Assembly (NCBI RefSeq): GCF_002632875.1
Contig: NZ_NJCX01000004.1
Coordinates: forward strand, 63,689-114,700
Direction of reading: 5' to 3'
DNA from: Xenorhabdus kozodoii
GTDB taxonomy: Bacteria; Pseudomonadota; Gammaproteobacteria; Enterobacterales; Enterobacteriaceae
DNA: 51,012 bases
Shown: positions 31,503-47,942 of the stretch, in pieces
Layout: every line of letters starts with the position of its first letter
Numbering within the stretch: the first letter of the stretch is position 1
Notes under the pieces: generated by a model
The model's database searches: none
The model's input: the letters and a program-made list of their open reading frames with translations, nothing else
What the model was told of the DNA's origin: nothing
Translations under genes and position numbers: made by a program

Positions 31503-31725
31503 TCTTACCTGACAATTTTCTTCTTCCTTTCTTAATCACATTAAGCTCGTCCTCCTGGCTCCTCCACCATCAAAAATTCTGGGATGGAGGATTTTCGCGC
31601 CTGTTATTTTATACACAATTCAGCTATCAGTTTTTCACTCAGTTTCTCGCTACGACAAATAGGAAACGGAAACGAAATAAGAAACGGATAAAAAACTGAA
31701 GCGGCAAATCCGAGGGAGGGAACAA

Positions 31726-34135
<2,410 letters not shown>

Positions 34136-34136
<1 letters not shown>

Positions 34137-35110
34137 TGAAAAAGAAATTACTCCCACTTTGTCTCAGTGCCCTGTTCTGCAACTTGATTCCGGCGAGTTA
34201 TGCTGCACTGCCTGATACAGCCGTATCCGGTACGACAATAACTCATCGGGCAAAACCGGGCATAGAAACAACCCATGCTGCACCCACTTTGTCTTTGCCA
34301 ATGTTACAGAAATTACAGTGGCAGCCCATCAATGAGCATGGCACACAGACGATTATTCTTAATAGTACGTCACAGCAGCTTAATGAGGGTCATATTCAAG
34401 GTGCGATAGCCACATTTGCTTTACCCGCCAATCAAGGCTCACTGGAAATCACCCTGAGCAGTCTGATAAAAGATAAGCAGGTATATTCACCGAATGTTTT
34501 AGTATTTGATGAACAACTCCGTCCTGCCGCCTTTTATCCAAGCCATTATTTTCAATATCAACGGCCAGGTATTATGTCTGTTGACCGGCTTGAAGGGGTA
34601 TTAAAGCTGACGCCAGCATTGGGACAGCAACAAATTTATTTGCTGATTTATACCACGCGTTCTGATTTACAAACTTCAACGCAAATGGTCGATCCTGCTA
34701 AGGCTTATGCTAAAGGAATCGGTAATTCTGTACCGAATATTCCAGATCCGATAGCCCATCATACGGAAACAGGTGAATTAACATTAAAAGTGCAGTCAGA
34801 AAGCAATGCAGGCAATATATTGATTGGTCAGGTATTCTCTTCATCTGCATCTAAACCAATCACAGTCGGTGCTACACGGACAGCATCCATATCGCCGATA
34901 AAAACAGCCCCGACGGATGTCTCGCAATCGGCAACCTCAATAGTTAAACCTGTACTGAACGATACCGAACAGTATTTTAATGACGCTATCAAAAGAGCTA
35001 TTAACAATGGTGATATTGATAAGGCATTGAAACTGTTAGATGAAGCAGAACGACTTGGTTCCCCAACGGCACGAGAAACTTTTATCAAAGTGATAAAAAA
35101 CAAAAAATAA
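34136..35110 (+). CDS. malM: Periplasmic maltose operon protein MalM
   Basis: MalM is a periplasmic protein of the maltose regulon with no known enzymatic role. It has 324 residues (306 in E. coli). The signal peptide MKKKLLPLCLSALF runs to a cut after SYA. A repeat-free, Ser/Thr-rich linker precedes a C-terminal helical stretch with FNDAIKRAINNGDIDKALKLL. ATG 34136 overlaps the lamB stop, so translation is probably coupled; a GTG at 34130 is less likely. It ends the operon before a hairpin at 35149. Confidence 0.95.
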
Positions 35111-35148
35111 ATTGATTTATCAAATAATTATAGAGAAATCTTTAACTC

Positions 35149-35172
35149 AAGAGCCTAAAGGAATAGGCTCTT
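35149..35172 (+). terminator. Hairpin after malM
   Basis: AAGAGCCTA and TAGGCTCTT form a perfect 9-bp stem with a 6-nt loop, 38 bp after the malM stop, followed by a short T-stretch. It is a probable intrinsic terminator of malK-lamB-malM. From here to 35601 no convincing gene is seen; the stretch is A/T-rich and holds the repeat at 35336-35440. Confidence 0.6.
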
Positions 35173-35335
35173 TACATGATACATCTCATCACTCTTCTCA
35201 AATGAATTTTCATTGCATGTTATTACCATCATCATATTTAGTCCGAATTCGGGATAACAAATTGGCTAACAGGCAGTTCCAAGAGCAGAATCATGTAAAT
35301 AGACGAAAAAGCCATTTTATTAAAAATATTTAAAC

Positions 35336-35440
35336 TATACCCGTCGCCTTTCAAGATGCGTCTGATACCTCCCCGCGCAGCGGGGAGGTATCAACACTCA
35401 AATGGGTTTGCAAGCGGCAACTTGAAATTGGATTGGTATA
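35336..35440. mobile_element. MITE-like palindromic repeat, copy 1
   Basis: A 105-bp element running from TATACC to GGTATA. Its ends are imperfect inverted repeats: TTTCAAGATGC on the left and GCAACTTGAAA on the right. The middle is a perfect stem ATACCTCCCCGC / GCGGGGAGGTAT around GCA-rich bases. It is about 88% identical to copy 2 at 36788-36892, in the same orientation. It has no coding capacity. Flanking TA dinucleotides would fit a Tc1/IS630-type insertion, but this is inference. Confidence 0.85.
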
Positions 35441-35601
35441 AATTATTTTTCTTATGTTTTTATTATTTTTCAAAAATGTTACCAAACTCACATAATCATA
35501 AATATTGGCGCTTATTTCTATTGTTATTTTTAGTAAAACCCATAGTCTTTTATGGCTCTAAAAATACTATAGTTGTATGTATTGCAAAGGAAAAAAATGT
35601 T

Positions 35602-36354
35602 ATGAAAATTAAAACTCTTGTTGCAGTGGCTGTTTCTGCTGTCATTCTGACAGGTTGTAAGAATATTGATCAGGGAATGCTGGTTCAATCCGGAATGCAA
35701 TTATTCCAGGCGGCGACGCTAAGTGATTCTGATGCTAAGCAGTTAGCTGACCAGGCATGTCGTGATATGGATGCACAAAATAAAATTGCACCAGCATCCA
35801 GCCAATACACTAAGCGTCTGAACAAAATCGCCAAAGCATTAGGTAAGGAAGTTAACGGTACACCGGTTAACTATAAAGTTTATCTGACTAAGGATGTGAA
35901 CGCATGGGCAATGGCTAACGGTTGTGTGCGTGTATACAGCGGCTTGATGAACATGATGAACGACAACGAAGTCGAAGGCGTTCTGGGTCATGAAATGGGT
36001 CACGTTGCACTGGGTCATTCTCGTAAAGCAATGCAGGTTGCTTATGCCGCAGTTGCTGCACGTAACGCAGCCGCATCAGCCGGTGGTGTAGCCGCACAAT
36101 TGAGCGATTCCCAGCTTGCAGAACTGGGTGAAAAACTGCTCAACTCACAATTCTCACAGCATCAGGAAAGTCAGGCCGATGACTTCTCTTATGATCTACT
36201 GAAAAAACGCAATATCAAAACTGAAGGTCTAGTAACTAGCTTCGAGAAACTGGCTAAACTGGGCAGTGGTGAAACCAGCATGTTTGATTCACACCCGCCT
36301 TCACAGGAGCGTGCTCAACACGTTCGTGATCGTATCGCAGCAGACAAGAAATAA
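35602..36354 (+). CDS. loiP: M48 metalloprotease, outer-membrane lipoprotein LoiP
   Basis: LoiP (YggG) is a zinc protease of the outer membrane, known in E. coli from low-osmolarity conditions and as a partner of BepA. It has 250 residues (252 in E. coli). The lipoprotein signal ends in LTGC, with Cys19 lipidated. The zinc site is HEMGH at 130-134, and Glu189 in HQESQADD is the third ligand. Cys53 and Cys108 could form the known disulfide. ATG 35602 has AAGGA upstream; the frame runs farther up into the repeat but without support. It sits between the two repeat copies. Confidence 0.95.
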   Translation: MKIKTLVAVAVSAVILTGCKNIDQGMLVQSGMQLFQAATLSDSDAKQLADQACRDMDAQNKIAPASSQYTKRLNKIAKALGKEVNGTPVNYKVYLTKDVNAWAMANGCVRVYSGLMNMMNDNEVEGVLGHEMGHVALGHSRKAMQVAYAAVAARNAAASAGGVAAQLSDSQLAELGEKLLNSQFSQHQESQADDFSYDLLKKRNIKTEGLVTSFEKLAKLGSGETSMFDSHPPSQERAQHVRDRIAADKK

Positions 36355-36373
36355 TAAGTTCTGTACAAATTCA

Positions 36374-36396
36374 CCATCCCCACCAGATGGGGATGG
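36374..36396 (+). terminator. Hairpin after loiP
   Basis: CCATCCCCA and TGGGGATGG form a perfect 9-bp stem with a 5-nt loop, 19 bp after the loiP stop. The T-tract is weak (CTGCGGTTTG). Confidence 0.55.
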
Positions 36397-36465
36397 CTGC
36401 GGTTTGATGGTTAAGGCTGGAAATCACGGGGCATAACCGCTTTCGGAGTCCAGATACCACGGCTT

Positions 36466-36711
36466 TTAACTCAGATAATCCCTTATTTTTCTACGATATT
36501 TATAAACCCAATAAATAAAAATTAGCAACAATAAAGCACCAAAAACAAATTTAGGAATTATGAATGAAAATATAATACAAAATAAAATAATCACAGAAAG
36601 AAAAGAAATAACAACATCCTTCACTGCAATCTTAAATATCCATACAAAAAACCTGATAATGCATTTTATGGATTTATAAAAAATTTCCAGTATTAATAAC
36701 AAAAAATCCAT
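36466..36711 (-). CDS. Small hydrophobic membrane protein, unknown
   Basis: A frame of 81-84 residues with two or three hydrophobic stretches (DFLLLILEIF, DVVISFLSVIILFCIIFSFII and FGALLLLIFIYWVY, the second cut here for length by family-like blocks) and a basic C-terminus KYRRKIRDYLS. GAGG lies nine bases before ATG 36711; the earlier ATG 36720 abuts it and is less likely. It is very A/T-rich, unlike its neighbours, and lies between loiP and repeat copy 2. I recognise no family. It could be a membrane peptide or a chance frame in A/T-rich DNA. Confidence 0.5.
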   Translation of the reverse strand: MDFLLLILEIFYKSIKCIIRFFVWIFKIAVKDVVISFLSVIILFCIIFSFIIPKFVFGALLLLIFIYWVYKYRRKIRDYLS

Positions 36712-36787
36712 TAATTCCATCCTCAGTAAAAAATCATCACAATAAGAATGCCCTCTTATTATTTATCGAATAGATAATTTCACATCC

Positions 36788-36892
36788 TATACCAGTCGCC
36801 TTTCAAGATGCGTTTTATATCTCCCCGCGCAGCGGGGAGATATCAGCACTTCCATTGGTTTGCAAACGGCAAATTGAAGTTGGATTGGTATA
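36788..36892. mobile_element. MITE-like palindromic repeat, copy 2
   Basis: A second 105-bp copy, TATACC to GGTATA, with about 13 differences from copy 1. Two of them are a paired change in the central stem (ATATCTCCCC / GGGGAGATAT against ATACC / GGTAT), which keeps the pairing. It ends 10 bp from the yadE stop and may supply its 3' end. Confidence 0.85.
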
Positions 36893-36902
36893 TATTCAAT
36901 TG

Positions 36903-38186
36903 TCAATCTATCGTAAAATCAGGCTTATTCGCAATCATTTTTGCCATTTTTTCAATCGGATCTGTCCGTAATATATATAATCGTTTCAAAGAAAAAGGAT
37001 TATCCCCCAACTTAACTTTTCCCTGTACCGTGGTGACAGCCAAATGAAATCCAGCTTGTTTAGCCGCTTTTATTGCCTTTGGATTATATCCACCAAAAGG
37101 ATAGGAGAGATAAAATACATGAGGATTGAGTTGTGATATTACTCGTCTGGAACGTTCGAAATCATACAAAACATTGTGGTATGACCGACTCAATAGGATG
37201 GGCTGTTTATTTTTTCTCAGACGATGCAAAAAGTGGGTGTGAGATTGAAAATCAAATACATCCTGCATGGCATATAATTCAGGGAGGCTCAGGAATTGCA
37301 GGGTATTGGGGTTCCATTTCTGCGGATGACGCTTAATTCTGGATGAAATAATAAAGAGTGTCGCTTTCTGACCATTCTTTTGCAAAATCGGATAGGCATA
37401 ACGATAAACGGATTTCAGCCCATCATCAAAAGTCAAACCAACCACTTTTGCCGGCAAATTAATGGAACCATTTAAGTACCCTTCCAATTCATATAATGAG
37501 ATTGTGGTATAACCTGCCCGCTTCAAATAAGCCATTTGTTCACGAAAAGCAGCCTGGGATGTGGTTGTTGAGGTATGTAGAAAATGGTTTTTATCTTTAA
37601 GGATATGGTGATAAGTTAACAAAGGAATGCCATTATCCGGTTCAGCATCCCGATCACTAATGTAGCCTAATCGATCACCCAAATTAATTTCGTACCAAGT
37701 GTGATTGGAAGGATCTTTTAATTTATCTAAAACTGGATAACGAAGATTTTCCATTAAAATCGCTATTGATTGGCTGTTTGTATCAGGTGTGCTATAGACT
37801 CGAATCTCCCTGAATATCATCAGATTTTCGGCGGCTTTTTTGCGAAGAGTATTAAAAGGATCGCTGGGAAACTCAGAACTTTTAATTTCCTTTAAATTTT
37901 CTTTGGCTATATAACCTATCCCATTACCAAAATGAAACGCATAATAGTTCTTTTCTTCCCTTTCTTCCCTTTCTTCTCCAGCAATTTTAAAAGCTTGCCC
38001 TTCCTCTAATAATCCAACCTTGATAAGGTGCTCGCCTACCCAGGAATAAATTTCGCTGTCTTTAGTCACCTCCATGTAACGACAATGTGGAAAGTCATGA
38101 TATTGCGCTAAAGCTGGATTGGAAAAACAGATCAAAAACGCTAACAAAGCCATTGTAAGAATATAAATAACTCGTCTCATTTTCAT
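36903..38186 (-). CDS. yadE: YadE-like polysaccharide deacetylase
   Basis: A secreted or periplasmic carbohydrate esterase of family 4. It has 427 residues and a signal peptide ending near PALAQ (about 28). Two SH3-like segments (about 35-100 and 125-180) precede the NodB domain. Metal-site motifs are TFDDG (252-256), SHTHFLH (His316 and His321, the spacing of the PgaB group) and YPFGGYN. The domain order and many motifs recall E. coli YadE; the substrate is unknown. The start may be ATG 38186 or 38180. It follows the rpoC terminator directly, an unusual place for this gene. The coding region has a 9-bp repeat at 37953-37979. Confidence 0.8.
   Translation of the reverse strand: MKMRRVIYILTMALLAFLICFSNPALAQYHDFPHCRYMEVTKDSEIYSWVGEHLIKVGLLEEGQAFKIAGEEREEREEKNYYAFHFGNGIGYIAKENLKEIKSSEFPSDPFNTLRKKAAENLMIFREIRVYSTPDTNSQSIAILMENLRYPVLDKLKDPSNHTWYEINLGDRLGYISDRDAEPDNGIPLLTYHHILKDKNHFLHTSTTTSQAAFREQMAYLKRAGYTTISLYELEGYLNGSINLPAKVVGLTFDDGLKSVYRYAYPILQKNGQKATLFIISSRIKRHPQKWNPNTLQFLSLPELYAMQDVFDFQSHTHFLHRLRKNKQPILLSRSYHNVLYDFERSRRVISQLNPHVFYLSYPFGGYNPKAIKAAKQAGFHLAVTTVQGKVKLGDNPFSLKRLYILRTDPIEKMAKMIANKPDFTID
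37953..37979 (-). repeat. In-frame 9-bp tandem repeat in yadE
   Basis: Three units of TTCTTCCCT (the third with two changes) encode a Glu-Arg-Glu-rich stretch at about residues 70-78. Slippage by whole units would change the length without breaking the frame. Confidence 0.8.
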
Positions 38187-38200
38187 TTTCCATCCAATAA

Positions 38201-38230
38201 AAAATGCCCTCTACTATGAGAGGGCATTTT
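38201..38230 (-). terminator. Intrinsic terminator of the rpoBC operon
   Basis: AAAATGCCCTCT and AGAGGGCATTTT form a perfect 12-bp stem with a 6-nt loop. On the minus strand it is followed by a T-run. It lies 43 bp after the rpoC stop and just before yadE. Confidence 0.92.
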
Positions 38231-38272
38231 ACAATTAGCTATATCTATATTTAGTATACCTAAATAATATGA

Positions 38273-41200
38273 TTACTCACTATCACTGCTGCTACCGAAA
38301 CCAGCATTCAACAATTCAGCAAGATTTGCAGAGGCTTCGTCAACACTCACTTGTGGTGCTTCAACCGCTACGTTTTCTTGACGACGACGAATGCGTTCCT
38401 GATGGTAAGCATAACCTGTACCCGCTGGGATCAGACGACCAACGATGACGTTCTCTTTCAGACCACGCAACTCATCACGTTTACCTGCAACGGCTGCCTC
38501 AGTCAGAACACGGGTTGTTTCCTGGAACGATGCCGCAGAAATGAAGGATTCTGTTGCCAGTGATGCCTTGGTGATACCCAACAGATCACGCTGGAAGATA
38601 GCGGCTACTTTGCCTTCCTGCTCCAGTTTGCGGTTCGAAACTTTAACGCGTGCGTATTCAACCTGCTCACCTTCAAGGAATTCAGAGCTACCCGCATTCG
38701 CAATAGTCGCTTTACGCAGCATCTGACGAACGATAACTTCAATGTGTTTATCGTTAATCTTAACGCCTTGCAGACGGTAAACTTCCTGTACTTCGTTGGT
38801 GATGTAACGAGCAACCGCGTGAACACCACGCAGGCGCAGAATGTCATGTGGAGATTCTGGACCGTCGGAGATCACGTCACCACGTTCAACAACCTCACCT
38901 TCGAACACGTTGAGCTGACGCCATTTAGGGATCATCTCTTCGTAGGCTTCACTACCATCCAGAGGGCTAATTACCAGACGACGTTTACCTTTGGTTTCTT
39001 TACCGAAGGAAACAATACCGCTGATTTCTGCCAAGATAGCAGGCTCTTTCGGACGACGGGCTTCGAACAGGTCAGCAACGCGTGGCAGACCACCGGTGAT
39101 ATCTTTAGTACCGCCAGATTCCTGAGGAATACGCGCTAATGTATCACCCGCAGAGATGGATATACCATCTTCCAACTGAACAATCGCTTTACCCGGCAGG
39201 AAGTACTGAGCAGGCATATCTGTACCTGGGATCAGAACGTCGTTACCCTGAGCATCTACGATTTTCAGTGCTGGACGCAGGTCTTTACCGCTACCCGTAC
39301 GCTCTGCACTATCCAGAACGACCAGTGAAGACAGGCCAGTCAATTCATCCGTCTGACGGGTAATCGTTTGACCATCAACCATGTCGTAGAACTGGATAAT
39401 ACCGGAGACTTCACTCACGACTGGCATGGTATGTGGGTCCCAGTTCGCAACGGTTTCGCCGCCGGTTACTGTCTCACCATCGCCTTTCGCCAATACCGAG
39501 CCGTAAGGGACTTTATAGCTTTCTTTAGTACGACCGAAATCGTCGATCAGGCGCAATTCGGTATTACGAGAGGTAATAACCAGTTTGCCCGCTGAGTTAG
39601 TCACGAATTTCGCGTTGGTCAGTTTCAGGTGACCTTTGTTACGTACCTGGATGCTGGATTCTGCTGCCGCACGAGATGCCGCACCACCGATGTGGAACGT
39701 ACGCATCGTCAACTGTGTACCTGGTTCACCGATTGACTGTGCTGCGATAACACCAATCGCTTCACCTTTGTTGATCAAATGACCACGCGCAAGGTCGCGA
39801 CCGTAACAGTTCGCACAAACACCAAAGTCAGTTTCACAGCTAACTACGGAGCGTACTTTCACGCTGTCAACGGAGTTTTCTTCTAACAGATCACACCATT
39901 TTTCGTTTAGCAGAGTATTACGTGGAACCAAGATGTCCGCTGTACCGGGTTTAAGAATGTCTTCTGCCGCCACACGACCCAATACACGCTCACGCAGTGG
40001 CTCTTTAACATCCCCACCTTCGATAACCGGAGTCATCAGGATACCATCGAGAGTACCACAGTCATCTTCAGTCACGACCAAGTCTTGGGCAACGTCAACC
40101 AGACGACGGGTCAGGTAACCGGAGTTCGCCGTTTTCAATGCGGTATCCGCAAGACCTTTACGAGCACCGTGGGTTGAGATGAAGTACTGAAGTACGTTCA
40201 GACCTTCACGGAAGTTCGCGGTAATTGGGGTTTCGATGATGGAGCCATCTGGTGTTGCCATCAGACCACGCATACCCGCCAACTGACGGATCTGAGCCGC
40301 AGAACCACGTGCACCGGAGTCGGCCATCATAAAGATGTTGTTGAAGGAAACCTGCTGTTCTTCTTCACCGTTACGGTTAATCACTGTTTCAGAAGACAGG
40401 TTTTCCATCATCGCTTTCGCAACACGTTCGTTCGCCGCAGCCCAGATATCGATAACTTTGTTATAACGTTCGCCAGCCGTTACCAAACCTGACTGGAACT
40501 GTTCCTGAATTTCGGCCACTTCTGCTTCCGCTTCCGCGATAATGCCTTCTTTCTTCTCAGGAATAACCATGTCGTCGATACCTACGGATACCCCTGAACG
40601 GGCAGCGTAAGCAAAACCGGTATACATGGTCTGGTCAGCTAAGATAACGGTCGGTTTCAGGCCCAGTACGCGGTAACAGGTATTCAGCATCTTGGAGATG
40701 GCTTTTTTACCCAGCGCCTGGTTGATCAGCGAGTATGGCAGACCTCTTGGTACGATCATCCACAGGATGGCACGGCCGATAGTGGTATCCACCAGACCGG
40801 TATTAACGGTGACATTACCTTCGCCATCTCTCACTTCTTCAGTGATACGAACTTTGACACGGGCGTGCAGAGAAGCCAGGCCAGCACGGTAAACGCGCTC
40901 TGCTTCTTTAGGACCGGTCAGAACCATGCCTTCGCCTTTCGCGTTAACACAGTCACGGGTCATGTAGTAGAGACCCAATACAACGTCCTGAGAGGGAACG
41001 ATGATAGGTTCACCACTCGCTGGAGACAGGATGTTGTTGGTAGACATCATCAACGCACGCGCTTCTAACTGGGCTTCCAGTGTCAACGGTACGTGAACAG
41101 CCATCTGGTCACCATCGAAGTCGGCGTTATAAGCCGCACACACCAATGGGTGCAACTGGATCGCTTTACCTTCGATCAGAACGGGTTCGAATGCCTGAAT

Positions 41201-42499
41201 ACCCAAACGGTGAAGAGTCGGTGCACGGTTCAGTAGAACAGGGTGCTCACGGATAACTTCATCCAGAATATCCCATACGATGGCTTCTTCACGCTCAACC
41301 ATTTTCTTGGCGGCTTTGATAGTCGTCGCCAAACCACGCAGTTCCAGCTTGCCGTAAATGAATGGCTTAAACAGCTCCAGTGCCATCTTCTTAGGAAGAC
41401 CACACTGATGCAGACGCAGGTATGGACCTACGGTAATGACAGAACGGCCTGAGTAGTCAACACGTTTACCCAGCAAGTTCTGACGGAAACGACCCTGTTT
41501 ACCCTTGATCATGTCTGCCAAGGATTTCAGAGGACGCTTGTTGGAACCCGTGATCGCACGACCGCGACGGCCGTTGTCCAGCAGCGCATCAACCGCTTCC
41601 TGCAACATACGTTTTTCGTTACGTACGATAATGTCTGGTGCAGCCAGATCCAGCAGACGTTTCAGACGGTTGTTACGGTTAATAACGCGACGATACAGAT
41701 CGTTCAGGTCTGAGGTTGCGAAACGACCACCATCCAATGGAACCAATGGACGCAGATCCGGTGGCAGAACTGGCAGAACGGTCAGAACCATCCATTCTGG
41801 TTTGTTACCAGATTGAATGAAGGCTTCCAGCAGTTTAATACGCTTAGTCAGCTTCTTACGTTTGGTTTCAGAATTGGTTTCGTTCAACTCTTCACGCAAG
41901 GTTTCACATTCGTTTTCCAAATCCAAATTTTTCAGCAAAGACTGGATCGCTTCTGCACCCATTTTTGCATCAAATTCATCACCGAACTCTTCCAGTGCAT
42001 CCAAATACTGTTCTTCAGTCAGGATTTGGCTGCGCTCAAGGTTGGTCATGCCGCCTTCGACAACCACATAGGATTCGAAATACAGTACGCGTTCAATGTC
42101 GCGCAGAGGCATGTCCAGCAACAAACCGATGCGGGATGGCAGAGATTTCAGGAACCAGATGTGAGCGGTCGGAGATGCCAGCTCGATGTGTCCCATGCGT
42201 TCACGACGAACTTTAGTCTGGGTGACTTCAACGCCACATTTCTCACAAATCACACCACGGTGTTTCAAACGCTTGTATTTACCACACAAGCATTCGTAGT
42301 CTTTTACTGGCCCGAAAATACGCGCACAGAAAAGACCGTCACGCTCAGGCTTGAACGTACGGTAGTTAATGGTTTCTGGCTTTTTTACTTCCCCGAATGA
42401 CCACGAACGGATCATATCTGGAGAGGCCAGAGCAATTTTGATAGCATCAAACTCTTCGGTCTTGGTTTGCGCTTTCAGAAACTTCAATAAGTCTTTCAC
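38273..42499 (-). CDS. rpoC: RNA polymerase beta' subunit
   Basis: RpoC forms the clamp and half of the active centre of RNA polymerase. It has 1408 residues (1407 in E. coli). The N-terminal zinc-binding [19 protein letters not shown] and the catalytic NADFDGD with three Asp residues are intact, as are the trigger-loop region and the second zinc site around [15 protein letters not shown]. The frame opens at 42592, but GTG 42499 gives the conserved [11 protein letters not shown] and has AGGAG eight bases before it. It follows rpoB after 148 bp. Confidence 0.98.
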   Translation of the reverse strand: MKDLLKFLKAQTKTEEFDAIKIALASPDMIRSWSFGEVKKPETINYRTFKPERDGLFCARIFGPVKDYECLCGKYKRLKHRGVICEKCGVEVTQTKVRRERMGHIELASPTAHIWFLKSLPSRIGLLLDMPLRDIERVLYFESYVVVEGGMTNLERSQILTEEQYLDALEEFGDEFDAKMGAEAIQSLLKNLDLENECETLREELNETNSETKRKKLTKRIKLLEAFIQSGNKPEWMVLTVLPVLPPDLRPLVPLDGGRFATSDLNDLYRRVINRNNRLKRLLDLAAPDIIVRNEKRMLQEAVDALLDNGRRGRAITGSNKRPLKSLADMIKGKQGRFRQNLLGKRVDYSGRSVITVGPYLRLHQCGLPKKMALELFKPFIYGKLELRGLATTIKAAKKMVEREEAIVWDILDEVIREHPVLLNRAPTLHRLGIQAFEPVLIEGKAIQLHPLVCAAYNADFDGDQMAVHVPLTLEAQLEARALMMSTNNILSPASGEPIIVPSQDVVLGLYYMTRDCVNAKGEGMVLTGPKEAERVYRAGLASLHARVKVRITEEVRDGEGNVTVNTGLVDTTIGRAILWMIVPRGLPYSLINQALGKKAISKMLNTCYRVLGLKPTVILADQTMYTGFAYAARSGVSVGIDDMVIPEKKEGIIAEAEAEVAEIQEQFQSGLVTAGERYNKVIDIWAAANERVAKAMMENLSSETVINRNGEEEQQVSFNNIFMMADSGARGSAAQIRQLAGMRGLMATPDGSIIETPITANFREGLNVLQYFISTHGARKGLADTALKTANSGYLTRRLVDVAQDLVVTEDDCGTLDGILMTPVIEGGDVKEPLRERVLGRVAAEDILKPGTADILVPRNTLLNEKWCDLLEENSVDSVKVRSVVSCETDFGVCANCYGRDLARGHLINKGEAIGVIAAQSIGEPGTQLTMRTFHIGGAASRAAAESSIQVRNKGHLKLTNAKFVTNSAGKLVITSRNTELRLIDDFGRTKESYKVPYGSVLAKGDGETVTGGETVANWDPHTMPVVSEVSGIIQFYDMVDGQTITRQTDELTGLSSLVVLDSAERTGSGKDLRPALKIVDAQGNDVLIPGTDMPAQYFLPGKAIVQLEDGISISAGDTLARIPQESGGTKDITGGLPRVADLFEARRPKEPAILAEISGIVSFGKETKGKRRLVISPLDGSEAYEEMIPKWRQLNVFEGEVVERGDVISDGPESPHDILRLRGVHAVARYITNEVQEVYRLQGVKINDKHIEVIVRQMLRKATIANAGSSEFLEGEQVEYARVKVSNRKLEQEGKVAAIFQRDLLGITKASLATESFISAASFQETTRVLTEAAVAGKRDELRGLKENVIVGRLIPAGTGYAYHQERIRRRQENVAVEAPQVSVDEASANLAELLNAGFGSSSDSE

Positions 42500-42530
42500 G
42501 AAATGGCTCCTGTCGGAGTTAGACCTGTTA

Positions 42531-42629
42531 GGTGAGTGGCCCATGCCACTCACCTCTATAACCAGTATAACCACTGGGACCAATGCAACCACTGGCTGGT
42601 AAACTGCCCGACATTCTTATGCCGGGCAG
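42531..42629 (-). repeat. Palindromes and short repeats in the rpoB-rpoC gap
   Basis: GGTGAGTGGC-CCAT-GCCACTCACC (42531-42554) is a perfect 10-bp hairpin 31 bp upstream of the rpoC start. A second imperfect stem, CTGCCCG to CCGGGCAG, lies at 42604-42629. Between them AACCACTGG occurs twice (42569 and 42587). The role is unknown; mRNA processing or tuning of rpoC translation is possible. Confidence 0.7.
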
Positions 42630-42647
42630 TACCAGCGGGAAAACGAT

Positions 42648-46676
<4,029 letters not shown>

Positions 46677-46944
46677 AGGGTTCCTCAGCTCGCTGATAAG
46701 TGACCCACTCTGTCCGCCCTTAAGGACAGCACTCTGCAACACTATTTTTTCGAACAGAAAATAGAATATTTTCCGTAATACTCATTGCTATTACTCTTAA
46801 ATCATTTCATTGCGTTACCTTACTACCGAGCTACCCGAGTGGATCGTAGCTGAGAACGCAGTATATTAAGTCGTCAATAGGAAAAAGTATTCTGGGTTCA
46901 TTAGCAGCCAAACAGTGTGAAACGCTACTAATTCCCTACAGCGC

Positions 46945-46975
46945 AAAAAGGCTGGCGATCAAAAAATCGCCAGCC
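46945..46975 (-). terminator. rplL-rpoB attenuator
   Basis: On the minus strand GGCTGGCGAT-loop-ATCGCCAGCC forms a 10-bp stem followed by TTTTT (46945-46949), 41 bp after the rplL stop. E. coli has a partial terminator here that lowers rpoBC relative to the ribosomal genes. The rest of the 339-bp gap to rpoB holds no gene; in E. coli this gap also has an RNase III site, which I could not place here. Confidence 0.9.
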
Positions 46976-47015
46976 GCCAGCCTTAGAAAATCAGGCTGCG
47001 AACTTCAAACAGATC

Positions 47016-47381
47016 TTACTTGATCTCAACAGAAGCACCTGCTTCTTCCAGAGATTTTTTCAGAGCTTCAGCGTCGTCTTTGCTGATGGCTTCTTTCAGA
47101 GCTGCTGGTGCGCTTTCAACCAGATCTTTAGCTTCTTTCAGACCCAGGCCAGTTGCGCCACGTACTGCTTTGATTACAGCAACTTTGTTAGCGCCAACGC
47201 CAGTCAGGATAACGTCGAATTCAGTTTTTTCTTCAACTGCTTCAGCAGCACCACCAACTACAGCTACAGCTGCAGCAGCAGAAACGCCGAATTTTTCTTC
47301 CATCATGCTGATCAGTTCAACAACGTCCATTACAGACATTTCTGCAACTGCGTCCAGAATTTGTTCTTTAGTGATAGACAT
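47016..47381 (-). CDS. rplL: 50S ribosomal protein L7/L12
   Basis: L7/L12 makes the flexible stalk that recruits translation factors. It has 121 residues. It shows the N-terminal dimer domain, the Ala/Val-rich hinge ([11 protein letters not shown]) and the C-terminal factor-binding domain with [24 protein letters not shown] in two blocks. It lies 63 bp after rplJ. Confidence 0.98.
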   Translation of the reverse strand: MSITKEQILDAVAEMSVMDVVELISMMEEKFGVSAAAAVAVVGGAAEAVEEKTEFDVILTGVGANKVAVIKAVRGATGLGLKEAKDLVESAPAALKEAISKDDAEALKKSLEEAGASVEIK

Positions 47382-47444
47382 AACAAGTGTTCCTAAAATT
47401 CAGAAAAAGTTTATACGTTAAAAAGCAACGAAGGAAATAGGCAA

Positions 47445-47942
47445 TTAAGCTGCTTCTTTCTGATCGCGTAGCGCAGCCAGAGTGCGAACCAGTTTGCCTG
47501 CAGAGGCTTCTTTCATGGTTGACATCAGGCGTGCGATTGCTTCTTCGTAAGTTGGGAGTGTTGCCAGGCGATCGATATTTGATCCTGGAATGAACTCACC
47601 TTCAAAGGCTGCCGCTTTAATCTCGAATGCTGGGTTCGCTTTCGCGAATTCTTTGAACAGACGAGCTGCTGCGCCCGGATGTTCAGAAGAGAAAGCAATC
47701 AAGGTTGGACCCACAAACGCTTCTTTCAGGCACTCATATTCAGTACCTTCAACAGCACGACGCAGCAGGGTATTACGTACAACACGTACGCTAACACCAG
47801 CTTCACGACATGCTTTACGCAGTTCGGTCATTTTACCTACGGTAACGCCACGAGAATCCGCAACAACCGCAGACAGCGCGCCTTTGGCTACTTCGCTGAC
47901 TTCAGCAACAATCGCTTGTTTGTCTTGAAGATTTAGTGCCAT
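47445..47942 (-). CDS. rplJ: 50S ribosomal protein L10
   Basis: L10 anchors L7/L12 dimers on the ribosome, and L10-L12 represses its own mRNA. It has 165 residues, as in E. coli. Conserved [19 protein letters not shown] and [10 protein letters not shown] segments are present, with the C-terminal helix [10 protein letters not shown] that binds L12. Its ATG has AGGAG upstream at the end of a long leader. Confidence 0.98.
   Translation of the reverse strand: MALNLQDKQAIVAEVSEVAKGALSAVVADSRGVTVGKMTELRKACREAGVSVRVVRNTLLRRAVEGTEYECLKEAFVGPTLIAFSSEHPGAAARLFKEFAKANPAFEIKAAAFEGEFIPGSNIDRLATLPTYEEAIARLMSTMKEASAGKLVRTLAALRDQKEAA

Larger units (their letters stand above)
31301..31725. promoter_or_regulatory. 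Divergent control region malEFG / malK-lamB-malM
   Basis: This 425-bp stretch holds no gene and resembles the E. coli malEp-malKp region. MalT core hexamers are GGAGGA on the minus strand at 31392-31397, 31550-31555 and 31560-31565, and on the plus strand at 31586-31591. The pairs near 31550-31591 are malK-proximal and the single one near 31392 is malE-proximal. Two CRP-like sites lie between them. This layout fits joint activation of both operons by MalT and CRP. Confidence 0.75.

Noticed and set aside
35112-35333. 73-codon frame after malM
   Set aside because: It starts at the malM stop, spans the terminator hairpin and ends at the repeat; low-complexity A/T-rich composition and no ribosome site.
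41813-42400. Long antisense frames across rpoC and rpoB
   Set aside because: Compositional shadows of conserved genes on the other strand; they lack ribosome sites and domain-like patterns.
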